Shown here: piece by piece, positions 53,626 through 63,029 of the stretch
Position numbering within the stretch: position 1 is the first letter of the stretch
How the letters are laid out: every line of letters begins with the position of its first letter
The notes under the pieces: generated by a model
The model's input: only the letters and a program-made list of their open reading frames with translations
Databases searched by the model: none
Told to the model about the DNA's origin: nothing
From: Tannerellaceae bacterium
GTDB taxonomy: Bacteria > Bacteroidota > Bacteroidia > Bacteroidales > Tannerellaceae
DNA length: 64,000 nt
NCBI GenBank assembly: GCA_031255855.1
Contig: JAIRRS010000160.1
Location: 46,906 to 110,905, forward strand
Direction: 5' to 3'
Made by a program: the position numbers and the translations under genes

Positions 53626-55236
53626 ATGAAAAGATCAATTAAATTTTATTTGATTGCAGGGTTATTGATAACTCCGCTATTTCTGAAAGCACAGATAAGC
53701 AATGTGCAAGTAACCGTCGAAGGTGAGCAAATTCTTATTACCTATGATTATGCCGCCCAGGAAGAATCCATCGACGAAGTAACCGTTACCTATACCACAG
53801 GCGACGAAACGGAAGCCAAAGAAGCAACAGCCCTGGAGGGAGATCTGCACGCTCTTGCACCCGGAATGGGTAAGACGATTATATGGAGCCCCCTTAATGA
53901 GACAACAAACGCTACTTTCCAGGCATCCAACCTTGTTATTAATCTTATCGGAGTACGGGACAAAGTCAAACAGGCCGAATGTGAGAACAACAATAAGCTG
54001 GCCGACCGCTTCTTTGCCGATAAAGATTACGAAACAGCCATTGTCTATTACAGCAATGTAATCAACTGCCCAAGTTGCAACTGTAATCCACCCGACATGG
54101 CCTATGCTACCGAACAGGTGCGCTTGTCCGAGAGAAACTTGAGACTGGCTGCCTCAAAGGACAAAGTACATGTCTCTTACCTCTTCGACATGGCCACGGC
54201 CGACGGAGGAAACAGCATGCACGGTATCTCGGCCTTCCTGCTCAAAAATCAGGGCGTGGGCTACTATGCATCTTTCCGTTCAAGCAAGAACTTCTATTCA
54301 TCTCAGGGAAACCTCTCCTATTTTGACAAAGAAGAACTTCAAGATGATTACCAGTTGACACCCTTATCGGAAACGCGCCTCTCTTCCTGGCTTTTTTCTA
54401 CCGGAGTAACCACCAGACTTATTCAGACGGAGTATGCCTCGGCCTATTTTTACGGCGGCCTCGGCTTGGGAAGCAACAGCCTGACGGGAAATTACCTTGT
54501 CAATGAAAGAGGATACAATGACGAGCGCTGGCTGACCGATGGAGTAAAAAATCTCTTTATTAGTCCTGAAGTCGGTGTGATAGGGAATATCTATGAATAC
54601 TTTTCCGTAATGGCCGGTCTCAAATACCCCCTTTCTACGACCACCAACAAGCTGATAACGACCAAAGGAATAAGCGTCATGCTCGGAGTAGGCGTCAAGC
54701 TCAAATCCATACCTCCAAGCGACGATACACGTGCCGGCAGCTACATTGCCTATACAATGGACTTCCCCTCCGAAAAGAATCAGAGCGCTAACGTTATCGG
54801 CTTCTCAACAGGGACTCTTTCCTATCACAAGTTGGGCTCCTATTTCTCCGCCCGCGTCAACCCTCTCCTGTTTAATTCCAAAAATGTAGCCGATCTAAAC
54901 GAAGAGGCTACTTACAGTGGTAGGTCCGACCGGGCCAATGCCTTTGGAATCTTCGGTCTCACATGGATGTATTTCTACGGCGGGCTGGGCATATCGTACC
55001 AGAAGGAATACAAGCTATACAACGACGCCGGCGCTGAGCTATGGGCTTCGCAAAGAAGCAACATAGGGCTATGTTCCGAATTTGGTGTAAACCTCCGGCT
55101 GTTCGACCGCCTGCTGTTAAGAGGCGGCGTAACATTCCCCGGTTTCAAGATCAACAATAAAGACAGCGCATTTACGACAACCTCCGATCAGATGCTTTAT
55201 TCCATCGGATTAGGATATGTTTTTCCTGTTAAATAA
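53626..55236 (+). CDS. Predicted outer-membrane beta-barrel protein
   Basis: A 536-residue protein with signal peptide MKRSIKFYLIAGLLITPLFLKA. After a beta-sandwich-like domain (about 25-110, SNVQVTVEGEQILITYDYAA) comes a short TPR-like helical part with a Cys cluster (VINCPSCNCNPPDMAYATEQ). From about residue 185 to the end, short alternating strands rich in Tyr, Gly and Ser end with LYSIGLGYVFPVK, typical of a small barrel. I do not recognise a named family. It lies eight bases before the caspase-family gene and could place the system at the outer membrane. Confidence 0.7.
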   Translation: MKRSIKFYLIAGLLITPLFLKAQISNVQVTVEGEQILITYDYAAQEESIDEVTVTYTTGDETEAKEATALEGDLHALAPGMGKTIIWSPLNETTNATFQASNLVINLIGVRDKVKQAECENNNKLADRFFADKDYETAIVYYSNVINCPSCNCNPPDMAYATEQVRLSERNLRLAASKDKVHVSYLFDMATADGGNSMHGISAFLLKNQGVGYYASFRSSKNFYSSQGNLSYFDKEELQDDYQLTPLSETRLSSWLFSTGVTTRLIQTEYASAYFYGGLGLGSNSLTGNYLVNERGYNDERWLTDGVKNLFISPEVGVIGNIYEYFSVMAGLKYPLSTTTNKLITTKGISVMLGVGVKLKSIPPSDDTRAGSYIAYTMDFPSEKNQSANVIGFSTGTLSYHKLGSYFSARVNPLLFNSKNVADLNEEATYSGRSDRANAFGIFGLTWMYFYGGLGISYQKEYKLYNDAGAELWASQRSNIGLCSEFGVNLRLFDRLLLRGGVTFPGFKINNKDSAFTTTSDQMLYSIGLGYVFPVK

Positions 55237-55244
55237 ATAAAGCC

Positions 55245-56921
55245 ATGAAAAAAGTATTTCTTTGCATCCTTGCCGCTCTGTGTATCGGCACTCTTTGGGG
55301 ACAGCAGACAGACACGGTTATTGCCAAAAGTACTACCGCCAGCGCCGCCATAGGAGTGATCCGCCTGGGCGCTGACACCTTGAGCAGGGAGGAAATTCCA
55401 GTCGTAGACATTCTTCCCGTACTCGAAATCTCCAATCTTACCTTCAGCAGCATGAACAACGAAGGTTCGCTCTCGGCCGGAGAGAAAGGATACCTCCGTT
55501 TCGTAATAAGCAATATCGGACAGAGCGACGCCTATAATTTACGTCTCTATATCTCGGAAACCAATCGTCTTACCGGCCTTGGATACGATAGGCACAAATT
55601 TATCGCCGGACGGTTTAAATCCGGAGAAACACGCATTGATTCCATTGCCATGAACGGAAGGACGAACCTGCGCACAGGCCGGGCTGACTTTGAACTTTTC
55701 CTCCTCGAAGCCAACGGCGGCAGGAGCGAGACAGCGACAGCCTCCCTCAAAACAAGAGAATCGGGGGTGGCGAAGGTAGAGATTGTCAACGACAAAATCT
55801 ACAGGATAGGCGACAGGGAGTTCAGAATGGAATTTACCATTCTGAACACAGGATCTTCCAATATGAATGATGTAAAGATAGCTGTTGACTATCCTAAAAC
55901 CGTTTACGCCAAAGGTACTAGCGAGATCTACCTGGACCGGCTCAAACCCGACGAACCGAAGGAAGTAGTATTCACCTTCGTTAACAACCAGTACTTCAAC
56001 GAGCATGTGAAGGATGTATTCACTGTCACGCTTGCCGACGCCGGTGGACGTGCCATCGGATTGCCAAAAAATATCACGCGGACGAAAGATATGGTGGGTG
56101 CGGAAAAAGATACCAACAGAACAGTCTACTCCGTTATGTCGGAAGTAGACTTTGATATTCCCCATTCTACGAAGGAATTTAAAAACACGAATGTCTACGC
56201 CCTCATCATTGGCAACGAGAAATATTCCGGTAATATGGACGTACCTTTTGCCGAAAAAGATGCGCAGATATTTAGCCTGTATTGCACTCACACGTTCAAT
56301 GTTCCTCCAGGAAATATAATACGCAGAATAAATGCTACCGGTAATCAGATGAAGCAGGCGCTCCGCGAACTGACCCGTAAGGCGATGCAAGATTCGAGCC
56401 TGGGTAGAGAGGTAGAACTGATTATCTATTATTCGGGGCACGGCATAATAGCCAAAGACAAATACGACGAAGAGATCGACGACCAGTATCTCCTCCCCGT
56501 AGATGTAGTAGGGGCCGACGCTAGCCTCTCGCTAAGCCGGAAGGATATTTATATGGCGCTCAATGAAACAAACTTTAAAAGAGCATCTCTCTTCCTTGAC
56601 GCCTGCAACGTGAAGGGCGACAGAGCCGTGGCAAAGGTAGCCAAGAATGAATGTAAAGGCGATGTGTTTGTCTTCACGTCTTCTTTACCGAACCAGACTT
56701 CGGGCACGTACGACGAAAAGGGGCATGGCATGTTCACCTATTTCCTCCTCAAAACGATCAAAGAAAAAAAAGGGAGAGTAAATTACAATGACCTGACCGA
56801 AGAGGTCATTAAGGATGTGGAATGGCAGTCCGGCATGATAGCCGACAAAAAACAAAATCCGGAGATAATTTCCTCTCCCCAAGTAGGGGAAGAATGGAAA
56901 AAATGGAGACTGCCGGAATAA
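55245..56921 (+). CDS. Secreted caspase-family (C14) cysteine protease
   Basis: A 558-residue exported protein with a signal peptide ending LWGQ. Residues about 55-285 hold two immunoglobulin-like, CARDB-type beta domains (LSAGEKGYLRFVISNIGQSD, REFRMEFTILNTGSSNMNDV). The C14 domain (about 310-550) starts NVYALIIGNEKYSGNMDVPF. It has the catalytic His in IIYYSGHG (H399) and Cys in LFLDACN (C454), so both residues of the dyad are present. The substrate pocket would prefer a basic or acidic side chain that cannot be told here. It is eight bases after the barrel gene and 39 bases before the transglutaminase-like gene. A signal peptide on a caspase argues for envelope proteolysis rather than intracellular death signalling. 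Confidence 0.88.
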   Translation: MKKVFLCILAALCIGTLWGQQTDTVIAKSTTASAAIGVIRLGADTLSREEIPVVDILPVLEISNLTFSSMNNEGSLSAGEKGYLRFVISNIGQSDAYNLRLYISETNRLTGLGYDRHKFIAGRFKSGETRIDSIAMNGRTNLRTGRADFELFLLEANGGRSETATASLKTRESGVAKVEIVNDKIYRIGDREFRMEFTILNTGSSNMNDVKIAVDYPKTVYAKGTSEIYLDRLKPDEPKEVVFTFVNNQYFNEHVKDVFTVTLADAGGRAIGLPKNITRTKDMVGAEKDTNRTVYSVMSEVDFDIPHSTKEFKNTNVYALIIGNEKYSGNMDVPFAEKDAQIFSLYCTHTFNVPPGNIIRRINATGNQMKQALRELTRKAMQDSSLGREVELIIYYSGHGIIAKDKYDEEIDDQYLLPVDVVGADASLSLSRKDIYMALNETNFKRASLFLDACNVKGDRAVAKVAKNECKGDVFVFTSSLPNQTSGTYDEKGHGMFTYFLLKTIKEKKGRVNYNDLTEEVIKDVEWQSGMIADKKQNPEIISSPQVGEEWKKWRLPE

Positions 56922-56960
56922 TACGAATCTTGTAAATCATACCAACTAATACAAACGGAT

Positions 56961-58436
56961 ATGAAATTACGAATTTATCTCTTTATCTTCACCTTCCTGC
57001 TATGCGGATTGCATAAGGCTTTTACGCAGGAAGATACCGGCGACTTTGTCAAGCGTTTTTACGCCGGAAGCCAGCAGTTCAGGAGCGGATTTGAGTCTTA
57101 CGTCGATTCTGTTAATCTGGAATTTGCTAAATATCTTGCCCGGAACTGGGAACTTTTCAAAATCGAACCCCCGGAAGTGCGCCTTCTCAAGCCTGCACCC
57201 CAGGAGATGCCCGTTTATATACCCGGTAAGGACGAACAGTTGCCAACCGATACACCTGCTATCTCTGCACCGGATCCGGAAGATACAGTCGATGTAGAGG
57301 TAGTGGTTACAACTGGGAAGAACGACCTGCAGACGGTTGTCAGGGAGGAAAGTGAGGGAATGCTCCCAAACATGGAATTCTTCGGAACACCACTAAGGAT
57401 TAACCCTCTCCGAGGCTATGAAACCAAACTACTGGAAACAGGCGAAAGGCAGATTGCTGCCTACTGGACAAAGCTGGCTAAAACCAACTATAAGGATTTT
57501 ATCAACGATTTGAACCGGAAGAAAAACACCCTTGAGTTAAGTTCCTGGGGACTTTACTGTCTTATCTGTGAATGGGCAGATACGCACTTTGATCCTCAGC
57601 GGACGAACGAAAAGGTGGTTTTCACCGTCTATATGCTTAATCAGGCAGGATACAAAGCCAAGATTGGCCGACTGAAAAACTCACTGGTCGTGATGATGGC
57701 TTTCAAGAATACGGTTTACGGAAAGGCCTACATCCGTCTGGGCGGCGACTGCTATTATATTCTTTCGGAGCATACGGCTGTAGAAAACCAGCCGGTAGCC
57801 TCTTACAAGTTGGACTACGGCAGCGCCCTCTCGTATGTAGACCTTCGCATGCGCACCTTGCCCAGGCTGACAGCCAACATCCGCACCATGCAACGCACAT
57901 ACAAGGATACGGTATACACATTCAGCTACGATCACAACCTGATGAATTTCTATAACACTTTCCCCCAAACGGAATTGAATGTATATGCCGCCACACCGCT
58001 GTCGCCTGTCGCCTGCGAGAGTATGACGACCGGACTTGCCCGTAATCTGCAAGATAAGGATACTGTTGGGAAACTGAAGTTTCTGCTCTCCTTTGTACAA
58101 CACGGCTTTGCCTACCAAACGGACGAAGAGCAATTCGGACGGGAAAAGTTTTTCTTCCCCGAAGAAATGCTATCCTATCCCTATTCCGACTGCGAAGACC
58201 GGGCGATGTTGTTTTGCCATATGGTCAAGCTGTTTTGCGGACTGGACACGCTCCTGATCGAATACCCAACCCACGTGGCTGCTGCAGTCAAGCTAGACAT
58301 ATCCGGCGGTGACGCCATTGTGTACAACAACGAACGTTACATTGTATGCGACCCTACCTACATCGGCGCCCCTATAGCCCGTACGATGAAAGGCTATAAC
58401 AACGCTACGGCAAAAATTATCGCTTTAAATTTTTAA
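56961..58436 (+). CDS. Secreted transglutaminase-like cysteine protein
   Basis: A 491-residue exported protein, signal peptide ending LHKAFT. A helical N-terminal part is followed by a Pro/Asp/Glu-rich linker (about 70-120), a middle domain, and a C-terminal transglutaminase-like core. The triad is in place: C411 in SYPYSDCEDRAMLFCHMV, H438 in IEYPTHVAAAV and D464 in IVCDPTYIGAP. Such folds act as proteases or amide cross-linkers. It follows the caspase-family gene in what looks like one transcript. It may process or cross-link cell-envelope proteins. Fold is well supported and substrate unknown. Confidence 0.85.
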   Translation: MKLRIYLFIFTFLLCGLHKAFTQEDTGDFVKRFYAGSQQFRSGFESYVDSVNLEFAKYLARNWELFKIEPPEVRLLKPAPQEMPVYIPGKDEQLPTDTPAISAPDPEDTVDVEVVVTTGKNDLQTVVREESEGMLPNMEFFGTPLRINPLRGYETKLLETGERQIAAYWTKLAKTNYKDFINDLNRKKNTLELSSWGLYCLICEWADTHFDPQRTNEKVVFTVYMLNQAGYKAKIGRLKNSLVVMMAFKNTVYGKAYIRLGGDCYYILSEHTAVENQPVASYKLDYGSALSYVDLRMRTLPRLTANIRTMQRTYKDTVYTFSYDHNLMNFYNTFPQTELNVYAATPLSPVACESMTTGLARNLQDKDTVGKLKFLLSFVQHGFAYQTDEEQFGREKFFFPEEMLSYPYSDCEDRAMLFCHMVKLFCGLDTLLIEYPTHVAAAVKLDISGGDAIVYNNERYIVCDPTYIGAPIARTMKGYNNATAKIIALNF

Positions 58437-58482
58437 TTTCCGGTTTTTTGTCACAAATGAAGATAGCAAAACATAGTATTTA

Positions 58483-58497
58483 TAGAGAGACTCTCTA
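58483..58497. promoter_or_regulatory. Palindrome before the last LPP20-like gene
   Basis: TAGAGAG-A-CTCTCTA is a perfect 15-base palindrome 36 bases before the ATG at 58533, in the largest gap (96 bases) inside the operon. It may be an operator or an RNA-processing site. Confidence 0.4.
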
Positions 58498-58532
58498 AAT
58501 AAAATATTCAATAAATATTAAAACGAATTAGT

Positions 58533-59264
58533 ATGAAAATTTTAAATCTTTTTTTGTCACTGGGAATGATAATTGTTCTGGCATCCTGCGGTGCAAGTAA
58601 GAAAAACGCATCAAAAACAGCATTGGAGACGAATCAAGACAGACGGTCTGCCCTGCTGACCAACTTTGAAAAAAGTGCAACCGGAGCCGCCGTCAAGGAG
58701 GCGAAGAAGTTACAGGAAGACAACTATCGGGCTTTCGCAGGAGACTTGCCGATAGAAAAGCAACTGGAAAACGCTTGGATAAAAATCATTGATGTCAGCG
58801 CGGAAGGGTATCCCGCATACATTGTAGGTAGCGCCCAGGTGACGGCCGCTAATGCGACGGCTGCCAAGTCGCAGGCCATGCATGCCGCCAAGTTGGAAAT
58901 CGCTGGCCTGATCTCATCCATGATCGCTTCGCTGATCGAAAGTAGCGTTGCCAACAACGAAGTAAGCAACGATGAAGCGCAAACGCTCAACAAACACCTT
59001 CAGGCTTCAAAGGAACTGGTGGTAGCTGAATTAGAGCAAGTGAACAAAGATTTTGAAGTCTACCGCGAACTACCTAACAAGAACATTCAAGTCATCACTC
59101 GCCTTTCGTACAGCTCTACACAAGCAATCGAAGTGGGCAGACGGAAGTTGCAAAAGCAAATGGAAGGCGAGACTGAGGACTTACACCGCAAGCTCGACAG
59201 TATTTTCTACCTCGACAGACTGCAAGTCGGTGAAAACACCAACGTCCGATTAGAGGAAGAATAA
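58533..59264 (+). CDS. LPP20-family lipoprotein
   Basis: A 243-residue lipoprotein with lipobox LASC. The LPP20 signature is clearer than in the 52247 gene: AYIVGSAQVTAANATAAKSQ, AMHAAKLEIAGLISSMIASL and IQVITRLSYSSTQAIEVGR. A charged helical end (LQKQMEGETEDLHRKLDSIF) follows. It closes the sigma-caspase-transglutaminase cluster. Whether it is read from the same transcript or a separate one is open, as the gap holds a palindrome. Confidence 0.78.
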   Translation: MKILNLFLSLGMIIVLASCGASKKNASKTALETNQDRRSALLTNFEKSATGAAVKEAKKLQEDNYRAFAGDLPIEKQLENAWIKIIDVSAEGYPAYIVGSAQVTAANATAAKSQAMHAAKLEIAGLISSMIASLIESSVANNEVSNDEAQTLNKHLQASKELVVAELEQVNKDFEVYRELPNKNIQVITRLSYSSTQAIEVGRRKLQKQMEGETEDLHRKLDSIFYLDRLQVGENTNVRLEEE

Positions 59265-59417
59265 TCCACAAATCTTTGTTGTAAGAAAACAAAAGTCATA
59301 TTAGTTGAAAGTTGAAAACGGCTGCTTTGCTCTTGTTGGGCAAGGCAGTTCGCTTTTCAACCGGATACAGTCAAGAGAGCGGAGTTGGGGTCCGCTACAT
59401 TCGACTGTTAATTCGTT

Positions 59418-60548
59418 TTATCGTTCAAACTTCCTTTTCAGCCAAATTATCATCACGGGATCAGGAATGACTACTTTCTGTTTCTCGGTTTCTATCAGTT
59501 CTTTCTTGATTAGCGCACGCTTAACGATGCTAACATTCGCCGACGAACCAAGTTGATACTTCTGCAAAACATCTTGTGTCGTGAACTCTTTATGAACGCC
59601 ATTGATAATGGCTCGTAAAAAATTCATCTGATAGGTGGTCAGGCTCTCTGTCTGTTTTTCGAACAAAGGGGTATTCTGGTCGACAATATCCTGACAGGCA
59701 TCTTCGAAATGCTGGTCGGTTGCTACTTCTTTCGTATGAATCCACACCAGCCAAGCCAATTGTTGCACATACGACGAATGGTTATCCACCGTCTGACAAA
59801 TTTTTTCCGCCAGCTCTTTTGAAATCTGTTTCCCCGTCGACTCGAAACGTCCACAGATATATTCCACCCAATCGGGAGCGCTGATTTTTGATAGATAAAC
59901 AGCATCCCCAAATTTATAGAACGGCAGGCTTCTCTTTTCAAAGAGTTCGTTCATCAGATGTTTTTTGCTACCGAACAAACAATAGGATACCGACTTCTGT
60001 AGTTGCCATACCGTCCGCAAGCGTTTCTGAAAAGTCTTTGAATCCTTAAACTCTGCTATCTGTTGGAATTCGTCGATACAGACGACGACGCTGCACCCTT
60101 TCTTCAACGCGATCTTTTCGGGCAATTGGAGAATCTCGTTAATATCATCGCTCTTCGGATTCCATTCCAACGATATAGAGAAATCCGACATGGGATCGGG
60201 GCCCAAAGAAATCTTGGGACTGACACGCGAAAGGAACAATTTCGCGTTCTCCACCCATTCGTCCCATTTCGATGATGTTTGCTTAAGCACGGCAGACGCA
60301 AAAGCGTCATAGAAGTCCCTGTCGCTACGGCACGAAAAGATATCTAAATAAACAATCTTCAACTTATCGGATTGAGCCAGATGGCATACCTTTTGCACCA
60401 AGGAGGTTTTCCCCCAGCGGCGAGGCGAAATCAGAACAGTATTGACGCCATGCTGAAAATTAGACAATAGACGCGCCGTCTCCTTTTCCCTGTCTGTAAA
60501 ATTATCGCCCGACGTTGCCACTCCAAAGATGAAAGGTTTGTTCTCCAT
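59418..60548 (-). CDS. AAA ATPase (archaeal-type ATPase_2 family)
   Basis: A 376-residue cytoplasmic ATPase. The ATG at 60546-60548 (MENKPFIFGVATSGDNFTDR) was preferred to a start 24 bases further up. Walker A is SPRRWGKTSLV (41-51) and Walker B is VVVCIDEFQQ. YCLFGSKKHLMNELFEKRSL is the sensor region of this group, and the C-terminus (about 290-376) is a winged-helix-like tail (TTQDVLQKYQLGSSANVSIV). These proteins are common in Bacteroidetes and archaea, often many copies per genome, with unsettled function. It faces the caspase cluster across a 150-base convergent gap and has its own promoter. Confidence 0.88.
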   Translation of the reverse strand: MENKPFIFGVATSGDNFTDREKETARLLSNFQHGVNTVLISPRRWGKTSLVQKVCHLAQSDKLKIVYLDIFSCRSDRDFYDAFASAVLKQTSSKWDEWVENAKLFLSRVSPKISLGPDPMSDFSISLEWNPKSDDINEILQLPEKIALKKGCSVVVCIDEFQQIAEFKDSKTFQKRLRTVWQLQKSVSYCLFGSKKHLMNELFEKRSLPFYKFGDAVYLSKISAPDWVEYICGRFESTGKQISKELAEKICQTVDNHSSYVQQLAWLVWIHTKEVATDQHFEDACQDIVDQNTPLFEKQTESLTTYQMNFLRAIINGVHKEFTTQDVLQKYQLGSSANVSIVKRALIKKELIETEKQKVVIPDPVMIIWLKRKFER

Positions 60549-60569
60549 AATCCGATTGCTATTTTGATA

Positions 60570-60577
60570 CAAAAATA
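60570..60577 (-). promoter_or_regulatory. Promoter -7 box for the AAA ATPase gene
   Basis: TATTTTTG on the minus strand fits TAnnTTTG, 22 bases before the ATG. Confidence 0.5.
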
Positions 60578-60925
60578 AGCAACAATCTAATTACTAACAA
60601 TTTTATTACTAATAAACGTATTAAAACAAGAAAGGGATACCTTCGCAGGCCTCCCTTCTCTACTAAAGACTAACCTTAAATTAACCTCGATGTTAATCTA
60701 AGAAAAGATAAGATATTCTCATTCTTCCCCTTCTGCGAGGGGGTATGCAGCAAGTGGTAAGTGAGAAGCATTCGTCCTGCTTTTTACACCCACTCTCCTA
60801 CTTTCGCCCTTTGGGGCGGTTTGTAACTTTTTGAAAAAGATTTAGTATACCTTTTGCTTCCTCAACCAGTTATGAGGAATTGAATTTACGAACGGCAATG
60901 TACACGACCGCGTAATCAAGCCATG
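60578..60925. other. Intergenic region, ATPase to T9SS-type protein
   Basis: About 350 bases without a gene. The only structure is a short hairpin CGCCC-TTTG-GGGCG at 60805-60818, lacking a T-run on the minus strand, so weak as a terminator for the gene ending at 60926. I see no RNA gene or repeat. Confidence 0.5.
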
Positions 60926-62977
60926 TCAATCATTAACCACTAACTTAATCGTTTGGCCACGCAGATTGATGAAATAGACGCCTATAGGCAGGTGTCGCTT
61001 GATTTGCAGGGTATTTCCTGTTACTTTTGTTTTGGCTATAAATTGTCCTTTCGTGTTGTACAAAGATACCGTTTCTCCCATCGACTTATCGTCTATTCCG
61101 TAAAGCGTCGTCACACCGTTTTGATAGATGGCATGCCATGAAGCGCTGCCGGCAATCTCTTCCTCACCTGTGACAACAGATGTGAAGTGCAGGATAAACC
61201 GGGTGGGCTTGTCTCCCGGATATGAAGTAAAGCGGTAAAGCGATTCACGCATCAAATCTACCTTTTTATTTGTTTTAGTATCTTCAAGCACAACATTGGA
61301 AACCGACCGGAGCGATTCAATGCGCGTGGCTTCAAGTTCCACCTCTTGCACTTCGAGCGAAGGCTCGAAATAAAAGGGCAAACGGGAAGTGGTAGCAGGA
61401 AGAACGTTTGTCGTTAATAATTTACCATCGCTCGAACGGGTATATATCTGGTTGACGCCACCGGTCCGGTTGAATAATTTTTCCGCGTCATACGGGTCGG
61501 TTGCCTCATAACTCCCCTCGGGACGGAAGACCACGCACAAGCGGTCGAAGCCTCCTGTCTTTGTGTCGCGTGTTTCTATCAGCAATTCGTCATGGGGTTC
61601 TTCCGGCAAAGCGCTGCGAAAGAACGATATGTCTCCATGCGTTCGCTTTTTACGCGGGATTGTAAAATTTGATTGCTGCGGGCCTTTGTTTTGGATGACA
61701 AACATCTGCATCGGGGCTATGAGGTGATTCCTGCCGGGGGGATATTGAGCCGTACTTCCTTCGGCTTGTCCTACCAGGTAGGTCGCGTTAAATTGGAAGG
61801 TAAATCCCGCGTCATCACTTTTTCCGGTTGCCCCTTTTGCAAGGATATAATAGTTTTTATTCACATCTCCTCCGTTGATTCCCCAGTCCGATCGGTTGCC
61901 CGTAATCAGGTCCGACAGGTCGAGTGGAACCATAAAAGGATTGCCAAAATAATTATAACCGTGCTGAAGCGTCAGTTTTACATCTTCGTTTACCAGTTTT
62001 TCGCCGGTAAACCGGTTCACGGCAGTAACATAGTTTCCAAACGATTTGTTTTTTTGCCAGTGACGGTTGAAGACGAACTTATTGCGCGTCATATCGGTCT
62101 TCTTTGCCCCTGCCCACTTGGGGTCGAGGTGGCCGATATAATACTGATCTTCGTTGTAAGGCACAAGTACCTGACCGAGTATATATCCTTCGCCTGCCTT
62201 GAGAACGCGATTGGGATTCGTGTTCCACATTTCGTTGCCTTTACCATCACTGAAAAGGTTTAATTCCGAAGGGATGGAAAGGAAATTAAAAAAGAAATAG
62301 TCGGCATATAGCGTTTCGAAAGGCGTAGTGAAACCAACAAGGCGTCCTTCGCGATTTCCAATGGCAAAATTTACCTGTATATTGGATTTTGAATCGGTGT
62401 TTGCCACGGGAGCAGCGCCGTCTTCCAGCCAAAGGTGGGCATGGCGGCTCTCATCCGCGACAGACACCTCCGAATCAAGAACCAGTTTTCCTCGCGTAAA
62501 GACGATATTTTTCATGTTGGCTGCTGCTGTCGAAGCCATCAAAATCGAATCTTTATTGTTGATAATCACTGTATAAGGAAACAGGATATAGTTGTCGCTT
62601 TTGGATGCAGATGCTTTTATCTGCTGGATTTTTTCGGCACGGAATTCAAAAACACCGGAGCGTCCCGTAGAGGTAGAGGTGAAAACCTTCGACGTACCTG
62701 TGGTATTGTTTATAAAGTCACCCGTAAGCACCGTTTTCCCCGGATGTTCAATATCCGACGCTCCATGTGCTGCGAAATCTCCCTGGATGTATAGCCCGGT
62801 AGACGAAGCATCACCTCCCACATACATGGCTCCACTATTACGCAGAACGACATTACTCTGTGCCGAAAGCGGAACGACCGACAAGGCCAATAGCAGCACG
62901 CTGCATATAGCGCGGAGCACGCGGAACTTTCGCGGTTGGTGGCTGACAGTTGACAATTGAAAATTATTTTTATTCAT
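60926..62977 (-). CDS. Secreted beta-helix-like protein with type IX-style C-terminal tail
   Basis: A 683-residue exported protein. A signal peptide ends near VVPLSAQ after an unusual N-terminal lead (MNKNNFQLSTVSHQPRKFRV) that resembles translated spacer. The body has repeated short strands (SGAMYVGGDASSTGLYIQGD, TGRSGVFEFRAEKIQQIKAS). The last about 75 residues (GVTTLYGIDDKSMGETVSLY, NTKGQFIAKTKVTGNTLQIK, LPIGVYFINLRGQTIKLVVN) fit a Por-secretion type A sorting domain: a beta-sandwich with GVYF and a final KLVV strand. It is therefore probably carried to the surface by a type IX system, not encoded here. Function is unknown. Confidence 0.75.
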   Translation of the reverse strand: MNKNNFQLSTVSHQPRKFRVLRAICSVLLLALSVVPLSAQSNVVLRNSGAMYVGGDASSTGLYIQGDFAAHGASDIEHPGKTVLTGDFINNTTGTSKVFTSTSTGRSGVFEFRAEKIQQIKASASKSDNYILFPYTVIINNKDSILMASTAAANMKNIVFTRGKLVLDSEVSVADESRHAHLWLEDGAAPVANTDSKSNIQVNFAIGNREGRLVGFTTPFETLYADYFFFNFLSIPSELNLFSDGKGNEMWNTNPNRVLKAGEGYILGQVLVPYNEDQYYIGHLDPKWAGAKKTDMTRNKFVFNRHWQKNKSFGNYVTAVNRFTGEKLVNEDVKLTLQHGYNYFGNPFMVPLDLSDLITGNRSDWGINGGDVNKNYYILAKGATGKSDDAGFTFQFNATYLVGQAEGSTAQYPPGRNHLIAPMQMFVIQNKGPQQSNFTIPRKKRTHGDISFFRSALPEEPHDELLIETRDTKTGGFDRLCVVFRPEGSYEATDPYDAEKLFNRTGGVNQIYTRSSDGKLLTTNVLPATTSRLPFYFEPSLEVQEVELEATRIESLRSVSNVVLEDTKTNKKVDLMRESLYRFTSYPGDKPTRFILHFTSVVTGEEEIAGSASWHAIYQNGVTTLYGIDDKSMGETVSLYNTKGQFIAKTKVTGNTLQIKRHLPIGVYFINLRGQTIKLVVND

Positions 62978-63029
62978 TTTTTTTTAGTTTACCATTAACT
63001 ATTAAACATCGACCATTTATGATTAACTG

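Noticed and set aside
55539..56441. A 300-codon minus-strand frame inside the caspase-family gene
   Set aside because: The plus-strand gene has a signal peptide, Ig-like domains and both catalytic residues. The antisense frame shows no domain or start context.
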